Notes: generated by a model from the sequence alone, not told the origin. DNA of 7,341 nucleotides from Leptolyngbya sp. SIO4C5 (GCA_010671965.1 JAAHIC010000211.1:1-7341), one strand, 5' to 3'. Shown: positions 1 to 6,573, counted from the stretch's first letter. Made by a program: numbers and translations.

Positions 1-1146
1 GAGGGGCAAGTGGGCGATCGCACGCCAATCGATCTGTTTATGTCGGAGCGTTCAGAGCTGAGCGCTGAGGATCAAAGCCTTTTAGAAAGCTGGAAGCACA
101 GCTTTTTGGGTCTGTTTGAAATCAAAGCCAAAACCGACCGCCAGATGGAGCTAATGAACTGGCTTACAGCCAAGCATTACACCGTAGCATTAGCGGCTGA
201 CAGTGAGTCGGCCCAGCAAAAACGCTTCAAGCCCGGCGAAATTCTGCTGAGCCGCATTGCTCCCCTCAACGCCGAAAGCTGGATGCTGACTGGCCCCTGC
301 ATTCTTAAGGGGCAATTGGGCAAGCCCAAGCTAGCGGTCGTCGTCGGCGAATTCAAAGATAACTACCGCTCTGCTCTTTACAGTGATGCCCCTGATCTTT
401 TAGAGGAAGCCTGGCAGTCGGTGCAAAAGTATCACGATGAGTTTTTAGACTTCTTTAAAGCTGACGAAGTGACCCTTTCTGGCTACGAACTCAATAAAAA
501 AATTCAGGACTTTCAGGAGACAAGTTCCCAAAAGCGGCTAGCAGAAGCAGGGATTGATCAAAATAAGTCATTAGCTGAGATGGCGGACGAAGCTGGTTTA
601 GAGGATGAAGATATAGAAGCCGTGTCTGAGTCCTTGGGAGTTGGCGCCAACGTCGTTGCCAAGACCATCAAAAATACTCAGGCCAGCAAGATGGTTATGC
701 CCAAGGCAGAGCTGCCTTCCCATTTGAAGCGCGCTGAACAGGTGACAGTGCTGGCAGATCCACGTTGGGGCCAGCAGTTTGTTGTCAGCTATGGCAAGTT
801 TCAAACGCTGCTTAGCTCAGATGAAAACCCGGCAGCGGCTCAGGCCCTAGCGCTGCAGTGGCTCAAAGATCCAGAGATTACTGCTTTTGCCTGGCATCGC
901 CTAGCCCAGCGGTATCCAGACTCCTTAGAGTCTACGCTGCAGCAGGCATTGGATCGCCCTGACTTCAGGCTGAGCGATCTAGATACCCTCTTAAAAGAGT
1001 TTGGCAAGCGCACAACGCCAGAACTGCCTGAGATTGCTAGCGTGCCGATTCATTTGCATAACCTCTTTCAAGAGGCGATCGCTGAGCTAGAACCGCCCAA
1101 ATCCAAGAAAAAATCGAAGAAAAGTAAGTCGAAAGGCTTTCAATAA
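1..1146 (+). CDS. Conserved-looking protein of unknown function, probably 5'-truncated by the window edge
   Basis: I do not recognise a named function. The frame is open from base 1. A GTG at 10 and an ATG at 40 are possible starts, but GAGGGG lies only 3 nt before the GTG and nothing SD-like precedes the ATG. The translation also enters a folded-looking segment at once, so the true start probably lies upstream. Counting from the GTG, 378 residues are seen. They are soluble, with no signal peptide or membrane segment. Compact aromatic blocks that look like conserved domain cores are WKHSFLGLF (28-36), MNWLTAKHYTV (49-59), LGKPKLAVVVGEF (103-115), LYSDAPDLLEEAW (123-135) and DPRWGQQF (250-257). 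Residues 170-225 are acidic and helical. The C-terminus (364-375) is a lysine/serine tail with eight Lys, which could contact nucleic acid or acidic lipid (inference). The gene stands alone, 232 bp before the next. That it is coding is near certain; its function is open. Confidence 0.85.
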   Translation, partial: EGQVGDRTPIDLFMSERSELSAEDQSLLESWKHSFLGLFEIKAKTDRQMELMNWLTAKHYTVALAADSESAQQKRFKPGEILLSRIAPLNAESWMLTGPCILKGQLGKPKLAVVVGEFKDNYRSALYSDAPDLLEEAWQSVQKYHDEFLDFFKADEVTLSGYELNKKIQDFQETSSQKRLAEAGIDQNKSLAEMADEAGLEDEDIEAVSESLGVGANVVAKTIKNTQASKMVMPKAELPSHLKRAEQVTVLADPRWGQQFVVSYGKFQTLLSSDENPAAAQALALQWLKDPEITAFAWHRLAQRYPDSLESTLQQALDRPDFRLSDLDTLLKEFGKRTTPELPEIASVPIHLHNLFQEAIAELEPPKSKKKSKKSKSKGFQ

Positions 1147-1378
1147 GGGAGCAAACTATCAGGGACAAAGCTAATATTTCTTACAAAACATCAGCGGCCT
1201 AAAACTAATCAGAGACAATAGACATAGAATACCGTTAGCTGCAAAGAAATTCTCTCAAACTCAGTCTTTCGTACAGGTGCAGCTATATCTACTGGCAGAC
1301 GCAACAGCCCCGTAGATTTCATAAACTAATATCAAGAACGGAAAACAGCATAATTACAGTAGAAAGGAGCCGAAATTT
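1147..1378. other. Intergenic leader region before the GlsB-type gene
   Basis: No coding potential is seen here. It contains an inverted repeat TAGCTGCA (1236-1243) / TGCAGCTA (1278-1285) with a 34-nt spacer, and a near-identical pair ATCAGGGACAA (1158-1168) and ATCAGAGACAA (1208-1218) spaced exactly 50 bp apart. No T-tailed hairpin ends the upstream gene. The promoter of the small membrane-protein gene must lie here if that gene is transcribed alone, but no good -35/-10 pair is visible. Confidence 0.4.
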
Positions 1379-1648
1379 ATGAATATTTTAGCTTGGATTA
1401 TTTTAGGTTTGATTGCGGGTGCTATTGGTAAAGCCATTTATCCTGGACATCAGGGTGGCGGTATTTTAGCGACCCTATTGTTAGGTATTGTAGGTGCCTT
1501 TATTGGAGGTACGATTGCAACGCTGCTGACGACGGGCAGCCTGCAGTTGACGGCAGCTTCACTGAGTATCCCAGGCGTCATCCTGGCGATTATAGGCGCT
1601 ATCATCGCCATCTTCCTTTGGGGCCTTATCAGCCGTCGGACTGCCTAG
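1379..1648 (+). CDS. GlsB/YeaQ/YmgE-family small membrane protein
   Basis: This 89-residue, very hydrophobic protein has three predicted membrane helices, at about residues 3-22, 30-52 and 62-84. The glycine-rich pattern GLIAGAIGKAIYPG followed by GGGILATLLLGIVGAFIGG is typical of the GlsB/YeaQ/YmgE family, formerly called transglycosylase-associated proteins. Members are usually 80-90 residues, so the length is normal. The family sits in the cytoplasmic membrane and is linked to stress responses (acid or envelope stress in other bacteria); its biochemical activity is not known. A short basic end (SRRTA) agrees with a cytoplasmic C-terminus. The start is well supported: AAAGGAG at 1363-1369 lies 9 nt before the ATG. 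The gene looks monocistronic, with a hairpin terminator 60 bp after the stop. No clear promoter could be placed, though CATAAT (1349-1354) and TAATAT (1327-1332) resemble -10 boxes. Confidence 0.9.
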   Translation: MNILAWIILGLIAGAIGKAIYPGHQGGGILATLLLGIVGAFIGGTIATLLTTGSLQLTAASLSIPGVILAIIGAIIAIFLWGLISRRTA

Positions 1649-1707
1649 TCCACTCGATATTGTTCACTAATTTCTAGTTTTTAACGTTTGTAAAAGCTAG
1701 TTAGCTT

Positions 1708-1742
1708 AGAGTCTCTGCTGCTGTTTTTGCAGCGGGGACTTT
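1708..1742 (+). terminator. Hairpin terminator after the GlsB-type gene
   Basis: The left arm 1708-1721 pairs with 1729-1742 over 14 base pairs, including three G-U pairs, around a 7-nt loop (TGTTTTT). The GC-rich core is CTGC/GCAG. The stem ends in TTT, followed by CTGCT, so the U-tract is short, but position and strength fit an intrinsic terminator. It separates the small membrane-protein gene from the lipid kinase gene and implies that the kinase has its own promoter in the 50 bp between. Confidence 0.65.
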
Positions 1743-1792
1743 CTGCTATCTAGACACTGTCTGAGCTGTTCTATAGACAACTTTGATATGCG

Positions 1793-2803
1793 ATGAGTCA
1801 ACGAGTTCACCTAATTTTCAATCCGGCCTCCGGTCAGGGTGATGCAGATGCGGAGTTATCCGAAATCTGTTCGGCCTTGCAGACTAAGTTTGAACTATCA
1901 GTTTCTAAAACAACCCCCGAAATTGAGGCTGAGTTTTTAGCTCGCAAAGCCCTAGAACAGGGTGCCGAAATTATTGTTGTCTCTGGGGGAGATGGCACCG
2001 TTTCAAGTGTGGCCTCAGCCCTAATTGAGAGTGGAGCCTATTTAGGCATTGTTCCTAGAGGAACGGCTAATGCCTTTGCTAAATCATTAGAAATTCCTGA
2101 AAACATCGCTGCGGCCTGTGAGGTAATCTTGGAAGGCGCTCAGCAAAAGTTAGATATGGCGCTCTGTAACGATCGCCCTATGCTCACAATAGCTGGAGTG
2201 GGCTTTGAAGCTGAAGCGGTCAACCGTGCCGATCGCGAAGCCAAGAACAAGTTTGGCCCCCTTGCCTACTTCATAGCTAGTCTGCGTGAAATTCGCAATT
2301 TTGAACGTTTCCAAGTGGAAATAGAAACTGAATCAGGTCAGATGCAAGCCTCAGCCGCTGCCGTTACAGTTGCCAATGCAGCGCCAGTGACTTCAGTATT
2401 AGCTCAGGGACCCGATGAGATTAAGGTAGATGATGGCCTGTTAGATATCACAATTGTTGCGCCTGAAAGCGCATCGGACGTTTTAATTGCTTCCTACGAA
2501 CTGTTACGCTCGGCTATTACGAATGATCATGCTCAGCGAGAAAACATCGGGCACTTCCGAGCCAAACAGGTCAAAGTTAGCACTGATCCAGCACAAAAAG
2601 TTGTTTTAGACGGTGAGATGATAGGAACAACGCCGATTGAGGTGAAGTGCTTACCTAGCAATTTAACTGTCTTTGTGCCTGCGTCAATAACTGAAACGTC
2701 AGACGAGAAATTCAAAAAAAAAAGCACCCGAGTGACGCTAGCGAATAGAATGCACCGCTGGTGGCATAGCTGGACGACGGATGAGGCAGCAAACAAGGAA
2801 TAG
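1793..2803 (+). CDS. YegS/DagK-family lipid kinase
   Basis: This is a 336-residue member of the diacylglycerol kinase catalytic-domain family (YegS/Rv2252/BmrU type), which phosphorylates a lipid hydroxyl such as that of diacylglycerol, using ATP at the membrane surface. The N-terminal nucleotide-binding domain shows FNPASGQG (9-16), the signature SGGDGTV (64-70) and PRGTANAFA (88-96, equivalent to the usual GTxNDFA). The C-terminal beta domain shows VDDGLLDI and, near its end, VVLDGE. All expected motifs are intact and the length is normal plus a tail of about 40 residues. That tail is basic and aromatic (RMHRWWHSW), which suggests peripheral membrane contact (inference). The substrate cannot be told from sequence. 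The start is the only ATG after an in-frame stop at 1784-1786, and no Shine-Dalgarno is seen. A 10-A run (2714-2723) lies inside the tail coding region. The gene is convergent with the Tab2-family gene. Confidence 0.92.
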   Translation: MSQRVHLIFNPASGQGDADAELSEICSALQTKFELSVSKTTPEIEAEFLARKALEQGAEIIVVSGGDGTVSSVASALIESGAYLGIVPRGTANAFAKSLEIPENIAAACEVILEGAQQKLDMALCNDRPMLTIAGVGFEAEAVNRADREAKNKFGPLAYFIASLREIRNFERFQVEIETESGQMQASAAAVTVANAAPVTSVLAQGPDEIKVDDGLLDITIVAPESASDVLIASYELLRSAITNDHAQRENIGHFRAKQVKVSTDPAQKVVLDGEMIGTTPIEVKCLPSNLTVFVPASITETSDEKFKKKSTRVTLANRMHRWWHSWTTDEAANKE

Positions 2804-2941
2804 GGAGCGGTTTATAACGAACTCAGAAGCCAGAAAGGGAGCAGTCTAGGCAGTAGACATGAGCTGTGAGCCGCATTTTGCCCCGGGGCGGACAGGCGAT
2901 TCATAGCAATGTTCTCCTTAGCCTGAGGGTGGCTATAGCGC
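2804..2941. other. Convergent intergenic region without a clear terminator
   Basis: This 138-bp stretch lies between the lipid kinase gene and the Tab2-family gene, which end facing each other. It holds small inverted repeats: GTCTA-GGCAG-TAGAC (2844-2858), the perfect palindrome GCCCCGGGGC (2880-2889) and TAGCC-TGAGGGT-GGCTA (2919-2935). None is followed by a T-tract on either strand. Convergent transcripts may therefore overlap here, or end by a factor-dependent route (inference). Confidence 0.4.
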
Positions 2942-3781
2942 TCAAGGTAGGTCTTGCAATAGCCAAAGTCCCGTATAAGTCACGCCAGAATCGTCAGGAC
3001 GCACTAGCAGAAAGTGAAGTCCTTGACTCTGTTGCTTGCGCTGTTCAAAAGTGCCAGCCGCGATCGCTACTTCTGCGTCTGCGAAAGTAGCCACCACCCA
3101 GCGATCGACTAGGCCAGCCTCCAGGATCAGACCGTCCGGGCTGCCGGGAATATAGCTTAAGGAAACAGGCTGAGCGGTCTCCAGCCAGAGCGCTAACGGC
3201 ATTGACTGCCGCCCACCGTCAATTACAAGGCCGGGAATCAGAGCCGTACTGGCTAGGCCACGCTGTAGGGGCAGTAAGTCGCCGGGCAAGCTAAGGATAG
3301 GGATAGGTTCAGCGGCAAATTCTTGAACAGCCTGAGCGGCGATCGCGGCAAACCGCCACTGGTCACCCCAAAGATTTTCCGGCAGCGGCAGCGGCGGCGG
3401 TCGATCGAGCGCTAGCGGCTCGTAAGCTTCCTGACTGTAGTTAGGCAGAGTGGGGTACCACTGGCGGCGCTGCAGCAGCCAGCGCTTAAGAGCGGGGGTA
3501 TGGCGGGTGGCTATGACTGGAACCTCAAGGGACTCGCAGGCTGTCTGCATCAGACTGAGACATTGAGGCCGAAAGACAGCGATCGCCTCTGGTTTTTCAG
3601 GGGACTTGGTCAGGGCGATCGCCAGTTGGGCCTGCAGCCAGCTAGCAGTGGCCTCAGCCTGCGGACAAGTCGCCCCAAACGTAAAGGAAAAAGCTGCATC
3701 ACAGACAAGCAGTTCCCACAGCGGCTGTCCGGCTGGGTCGCGCAGAGGTCGGCGGTAAAAGTCGGCTTGCCAAAGGGTCAC
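2942..3781 (-). CDS. Tab2/Atab2-family RNA-binding protein
   Basis: This 279-residue soluble protein matches the Tab2/Atab2 family found in cyanobacteria, algae and plants. Chlamydomonas Tab2 binds the psaB 5' leader and is needed for PsaB translation; Arabidopsis ATAB2 acts on photosystem I and II mRNAs. The role of cyanobacterial members is inferred. Family blocks seen are DFYRRPL (7-13), LWELLVCD (21-28), LPENLWGDQWRF (133-144), IPGLVIDGGRQSMPLALWL (182-200) and a strongly conserved-looking C-terminal block, GLHFLLVRPDDSG followed by VTYTGLWLL (254-275). The length is normal for a bacterial member, which lacks a transit peptide. The start is GTG at 3781, the most upstream start in this frame, and the family N-terminus (WxxDFYxRP) begins at once. 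It lies 2 nt after the glgP stop codon with no own Shine-Dalgarno, so translation is probably coupled to glgP. Confidence 0.9.
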   Translation of the reverse strand: MTLWQADFYRRPLRDPAGQPLWELLVCDAAFSFTFGATCPQAEATASWLQAQLAIALTKSPEKPEAIAVFRPQCLSLMQTACESLEVPVIATRHTPALKRWLLQRRQWYPTLPNYSQEAYEPLALDRPPPLPLPENLWGDQWRFAAIAAQAVQEFAAEPIPILSLPGDLLPLQRGLASTALIPGLVIDGGRQSMPLALWLETAQPVSLSYIPGSPDGLILEAGLVDRWVVATFADAEVAIAAGTFEQRKQQSQGLHFLLVRPDDSGVTYTGLWLLQDLP

Positions 3782-3783
3782 GG

Positions 3784-5979
3784 CTAAGACACAGCGCTCG
3801 CTAAGATCGGCTCCGACTCTACCATCGTTTCAGGCGCATAGATTTGAGCAACATACTCTGCCACCATGCGATCGCTATTAAAGATAGGAGCACAGGTGCG
3901 AATCGAGGCTTTCATCATCCGCAGCCAGCCTTTCGGAATTCCCTGACCGTTGCGATCGTAGTAGAGGCGGGCCATATCCTTTTGCAAAATCTCGTAGAGA
4001 GAATCGGCATCAATTTGATCTTGGGCCACCTGATCGCTGGTGCCGATGTCTTTGCCAATTGTCCAGCCATTGATACCGCGACCGCTAGCGTCTTCCTGAT
4101 AGCCTTCACACCACCAGCCATCCATGACACTACAGTTAATTCCCCCGTTGAGTGCTACCTTCTGGCCGCTAGTGCCAGAGGCTTCCAAAGGCCGGCGCGG
4201 ATTGTTAAGCCAAACATCTACGCCCTGAATTAGCATCTTGGCCGTATACATATCGTAGTCTTCGATAAAAGCCACGCGATCGCGCAGCGCCGGGTGGCGG
4301 CACCATTCCATCAGCCGTTGAATAATTCGCTTACCCTCATCATCAGCCGGATGGGCCTTACCCGCGAAAATAAGCTGTATGGGCCGTTTGGCATTCGACA
4401 AGATTCGCACCGAGCGATGCAGGTCTTTAAAAATCAAATAGCCACGCTTGTAGGGGCTAAAACGGCGCGCAAACCCTATCGTCAAAGTCTCTGGATTGAG
4501 CAAACGATCAACGGCGGCGATATCAGCCGTTGCTTCTCCCCGCGCCTGCCGGGACTGACGCGCCTTAGAGCGGGCATAGGCAATCAGGCGCTCTTTCAAA
4601 ATGCAGTGTCGTTTCCAGAGTTCCTCATCGGGAATAGCGTCGATCTGAGCCCAAATTTCTTTGTCAGAGATCCGCTGAGACCAAGCCTCGCCCAAATACT
4701 GATCGTACAGATCTGCCATCAGTGGTGCGGTCCAAGTGCGGGCATGAACCCCGTTGGTAATCTGCCCAATCGGGACTTCAGTCTCGTCTTTTTCGGGATA
4801 AAGAATGCTCCACATCTGCCGGGAGACTTCTCCATGCCGCTGGCTGACCCCATTAGCCGATCGCGTCATTCGCAGCGCCAGCACCGTCATGCTAAACGGC
4901 TCCCAGGGATCACCTAGCCGCCGCGCTCCCAAAGCTAAAAACTGCTCTCTAGAAAGCCCGATCTGCGGCCAGTAGTCAGCAAAAAAGGAGTCCATCAAAT
5001 CGGCTGAGAACAAGTCGTTGGCGTTGGGTACCGGCGTATGAGAGGTAAAGACAGCCCGCGATCGCACCAAATCTTCCATATCGTAGAAAGAGCCGCCGCT
5101 CATTTCCATCTCAGTTCGCGCAATTTCTAAGAGCGCAAAGGCCGCATGACCTTCATTGAGGTGATAAACCGAGGGTTCAATCTCCAACACCTGCAGGATG
5201 CGAATGCCACCAATGCCCAGCAGCACCTCCTGCGCCACCCGCGTCTCCTGATTACCGCCATAGAGATGCCCTGTCAGTGAACGATCCACCGGGTCGTTGT
5301 CTTCGCGATCGGTGTCCAGCAGGTACAGATTGACCCGGCCAATCCGGGCCAGCCAAACCTGCACTCGCACAGTGCGCTGACGAATACGCAGCTTGATCGT
5401 CACCGGCTGACCAAACTCATCACGCACCAGCTCCAGCGGCATGTGCTCAAAGTCGTTGTTATCGTAATATTCTTTCTGCCAGCCGCTGCGGTTTAAATGT
5501 TGTCGAAAATAACCCTGGCGGTAGAGCAGGCCAATGCCAATCATAGGCACGCCTAAGTCAGAAGCAGACTTGAGGTGATCACCGCCTAAAACTCCCAGGC
5601 CTCCGCAGTAAATCGGCAGAGATTCATGAATACCAAATTCAGTGCAGAAGTAGACCACAGGCTGATCTAAGGACAGCTGAGGCGCTACGCGATGACACCA
5701 GGTATCCTGCTCTGTCAAATAGGCATCAAACTGAGCCGCCAGCGTTTCTAAGCGCTTGAGATAGCGAGGATCTTCTGCCACCTGAGACAGGCGCTCGTAG
5801 GCAACTGACTCTAGTAGCTCCACCGGATTGTGGTTGCAGCGCTGCCAGATAGTGGGATCAACGACGCTAAAAAGGGAAAGACGCTCCGGAGTCCAGCTCC
5901 ACCAGTAGTTATAGGCCAGATCTGCCAGTCGCCTCAATGGAAATGGCAACCGAGATCTCAGTTGAGAAATTGGATTCAT
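3784..5979 (-). CDS. glgP: Alpha-glucan (glycogen) phosphorylase, DUF3417-containing short type
   Basis: The enzyme cleaves alpha-1,4-glucan ends with phosphate to give glucose-1-phosphate, using pyridoxal phosphate, in the cytoplasm. The 731 residues begin with the DUF3417 domain (about 7-110, with LADLAYNYWWSW), followed by the phosphorylase fold: CGGLGVLGGDHLKSASDLG (125-143), YHLNEGHAAF (272-281), FTSHTPVPN (311-319), GFARRFSPYKRGYL (502-515) and FAGKAHPADDEG (538-549). The PLP site is EASGTSGQKVALNGG (599-613), where Lys607 is the expected Schiff-base lysine. NNPRRP just before it is typical of the short archaeal/Thermus-like alpha-glucan phosphorylase family rather than the classic ~850-residue type. 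All key motifs are intact. An ATG at 5994 would add five residues, but GGAG at 5992-5989 sits 9 nt before the ATG at 5979, and the family usually begins MNPI. It is the first gene of a two-gene unit with the Tab2-family gene. Confidence 0.95.
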   Translation of the reverse strand: MNPISQLRSRLPFPLRRLADLAYNYWWSWTPERLSLFSVVDPTIWQRCNHNPVELLESVAYERLSQVAEDPRYLKRLETLAAQFDAYLTEQDTWCHRVAPQLSLDQPVVYFCTEFGIHESLPIYCGGLGVLGGDHLKSASDLGVPMIGIGLLYRQGYFRQHLNRSGWQKEYYDNNDFEHMPLELVRDEFGQPVTIKLRIRQRTVRVQVWLARIGRVNLYLLDTDREDNDPVDRSLTGHLYGGNQETRVAQEVLLGIGGIRILQVLEIEPSVYHLNEGHAAFALLEIARTEMEMSGGSFYDMEDLVRSRAVFTSHTPVPNANDLFSADLMDSFFADYWPQIGLSREQFLALGARRLGDPWEPFSMTVLALRMTRSANGVSQRHGEVSRQMWSILYPEKDETEVPIGQITNGVHARTWTAPLMADLYDQYLGEAWSQRISDKEIWAQIDAIPDEELWKRHCILKERLIAYARSKARQSRQARGEATADIAAVDRLLNPETLTIGFARRFSPYKRGYLIFKDLHRSVRILSNAKRPIQLIFAGKAHPADDEGKRIIQRLMEWCRHPALRDRVAFIEDYDMYTAKMLIQGVDVWLNNPRRPLEASGTSGQKVALNGGINCSVMDGWWCEGYQEDASGRGINGWTIGKDIGTSDQVAQDQIDADSLYEILQKDMARLYYDRNGQGIPKGWLRMMKASIRTCAPIFNSDRMVAEYVAQIYAPETMVESEPILASAVS

Positions 5980-5988
5980 CGCGTCGAA

Positions 5989-5992
5989 CTCC
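5989..5992 (-). promoter_or_regulatory. Ribosome-binding site deciding the glgP start
   Basis: On the - strand, GGAG (5992-5989) lies 9 nt before the ATG at 5979. It overlaps the alternative upstream ATG at 5994, which has only pyrimidine-rich sequence (CCCTCTTCTTTC) before it. The start at 5979 is therefore preferred. Confidence 0.6.
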
Positions 5993-6095
5993 ATGAAAGA
6001 AGAGGGTGGGGTAGAAAAGTGAGCGCAACTTTCTTCAGCGATCGCTCTGCACTGAGAAAATACTCAAAAAGCTTCAATAGGTAGCAGCTTAATCT

Positions 6096-6174
6096 GTAGG
6101 GCTTGCTCTCAGCTTGCACAGAATAACTCTGCAAAAGCTATCTCGATTATGAGCGCTAAGGCAAGCTACCCTAC
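6096..6174. repeat. Branched inverted repeat, possibly a miniature repeat element
   Basis: The outer arms GTAGGG (6096-6101) and CCCTAC (6169-6174) pair, followed inward by AGCTTGC (6111-6117) with GCAAGCT (6161-6167). Inside are two small hairpins: CAGA-ATAAC-TCTG (6119-6131) and a second that pairs AGC/GCT and CTC/GAG (6136-6157). Ends of the form TGTAGGG...CCCTAC are common in the small intergenic palindromic repeats of cyanobacteria (from general knowledge). No target-site duplication is obvious. It could equally be a structured part of an RNA. Confidence 0.4.
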
Positions 6175-6207
6175 GGAAAGTTCTTGAGATTTCAGGTTTC
6201 TAGATGA

Positions 6208-6249
6208 CTTTTTTCAGCTTCAGTAAAGCCTTGCAGGCTTTTTTCAGCT
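6208..6249 (+). repeat. 12-bp direct repeat flanking the orphan terminator
   Basis: CTTTTTTCAGCT occurs exactly at 6208-6219 and again at 6238-6249, 30 bp apart. The second copy includes the T-tract of the terminator. It may be a relic of a small duplication. Confidence 0.6.
6225..6244 (+). terminator. Orphan rho-independent terminator in the glgP-trxA gap
   Basis: AAAGCC (6225-6230) pairs with GGCTTT (6236-6241) around the loop TTGCA, and the 3' side runs into six T's (6239-6244). Read on the - strand, the same hairpin is followed by ACTGAAGC, so it is directional towards +. No + strand gene precedes it, since glgP reads the other way. It should end a small RNA, an antisense transcript or an attenuated leader. 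Confidence 0.7.
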
Positions 6250-6263
6250 CGGCGTCTAGTTCT

Positions 6264-6300
6264 AGAGATTTTCAAACCGTTTGAGTAGATCTCTCGAGAG
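6264..6300. repeat. Nested palindromes
   Basis: AGAGAT (6264-6269) pairs with ATCTCT (6289-6294) and encloses TCAAAC-C-GTTTGA (6272-6284), a perfect inverted repeat. The right arm overlaps a second perfect palindrome, CTCTCGAGAG (6291-6300). It could be a protein-binding site or a folded RNA; the sequence does not decide. Confidence 0.5.
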
Positions 6301-6517
6301 TCGTCTGTAGTCTATTTAAACCTAACGCTCTAATTTTTCCGGCTTAGCAGCGTATCCGACCTCACATTTATTCCTCAACAGGCAAGATCACAGCATCTAG
6401 ATGGGCTGAGCTGGGCAAAACACTTCTATCAGCAGACTCTAATCTCTATCTTGAGTTTGTTGCTGAGTTAGGCAGGTTTTGGAGCTTGAGAACTAAAGAG
6501 GCGACTGTAAAGAAGTT

Positions 6518-6533
6518 TATACAGAATTGTATA
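6518..6533. promoter_or_regulatory. Operator-like perfect palindrome upstream of trxA
   Basis: TATACA-GAAT-TGTATA is a perfect 6-bp inverted repeat with a 4-bp spacer, ending 74 bp before the trxA start codon. The size and symmetry fit a dimeric repressor or activator site. It does not match the NtcA (GTA-N8-TAC) consensus. TATAGT (6530-6535), a possible -10 box, overlaps its right arm. Confidence 0.4.
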
Positions 6534-6564
6534 GTGCTTGGTGCAGAGGTCGCGGTTTTGGCTA

Positions 6565-6573
6565 TGGTAAGAT
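6565..6573 (+). promoter_or_regulatory. Candidate extended -10 element for trxA
   Basis: TGG-TAAGAT matches the extended -10 form (TGn then TAnnaT) and would place the transcript start near 6580, giving a leader of about 28 nt. No good -35 box is found 16-18 bp upstream, as extended -10 promoters allow. TATAGT at 6530-6535 is an alternative. Confidence 0.3.

Noticed and set aside
2880..2889. Palindrome GCCCCGGGGC as a terminator for the lipid kinase or Tab2-family gene
   Set aside because: It has no loop and no T-tract on either strand.
2866..3090. Short + strand frame across the convergent gap into the Tab2-family gene
   Set aside because: No motif or ribosome-binding site; most of it is antisense to the conserved C-terminal block of the Tab2-family protein.
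3844..4233. A 129-codon open frame on the + strand, antisense to the glgP 3' end
   Set aside because: No recognisable domain; fully covered by the PLP-site region of glgP.
4294..4917. A 207-codon open frame on the + strand inside glgP
   Set aside because: It lies wholly antisense to a well-conserved phosphorylase, shows no family motif, and is a by-product of codon use in the real gene.
5830..6084. 84-codon + strand frame crossing the glgP start
   Set aside because: Largely antisense to the conserved glgP N-terminus, with no ribosome-binding site or motif.
6096..6174. tRNA-like length and branched fold
   Set aside because: There is no T-arm GGTTC-type sequence, no proper 7-bp acceptor stem and no recognisable anticodon arm.
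6359..6382. Possible Yfr1 small RNA, which lies beside trxA in several cyanobacteria
   Set aside because: The conserved core ACTCCTCACAC is absent; only ACCTCACA (6359-6366) resembles it, and no terminator hairpin follows.
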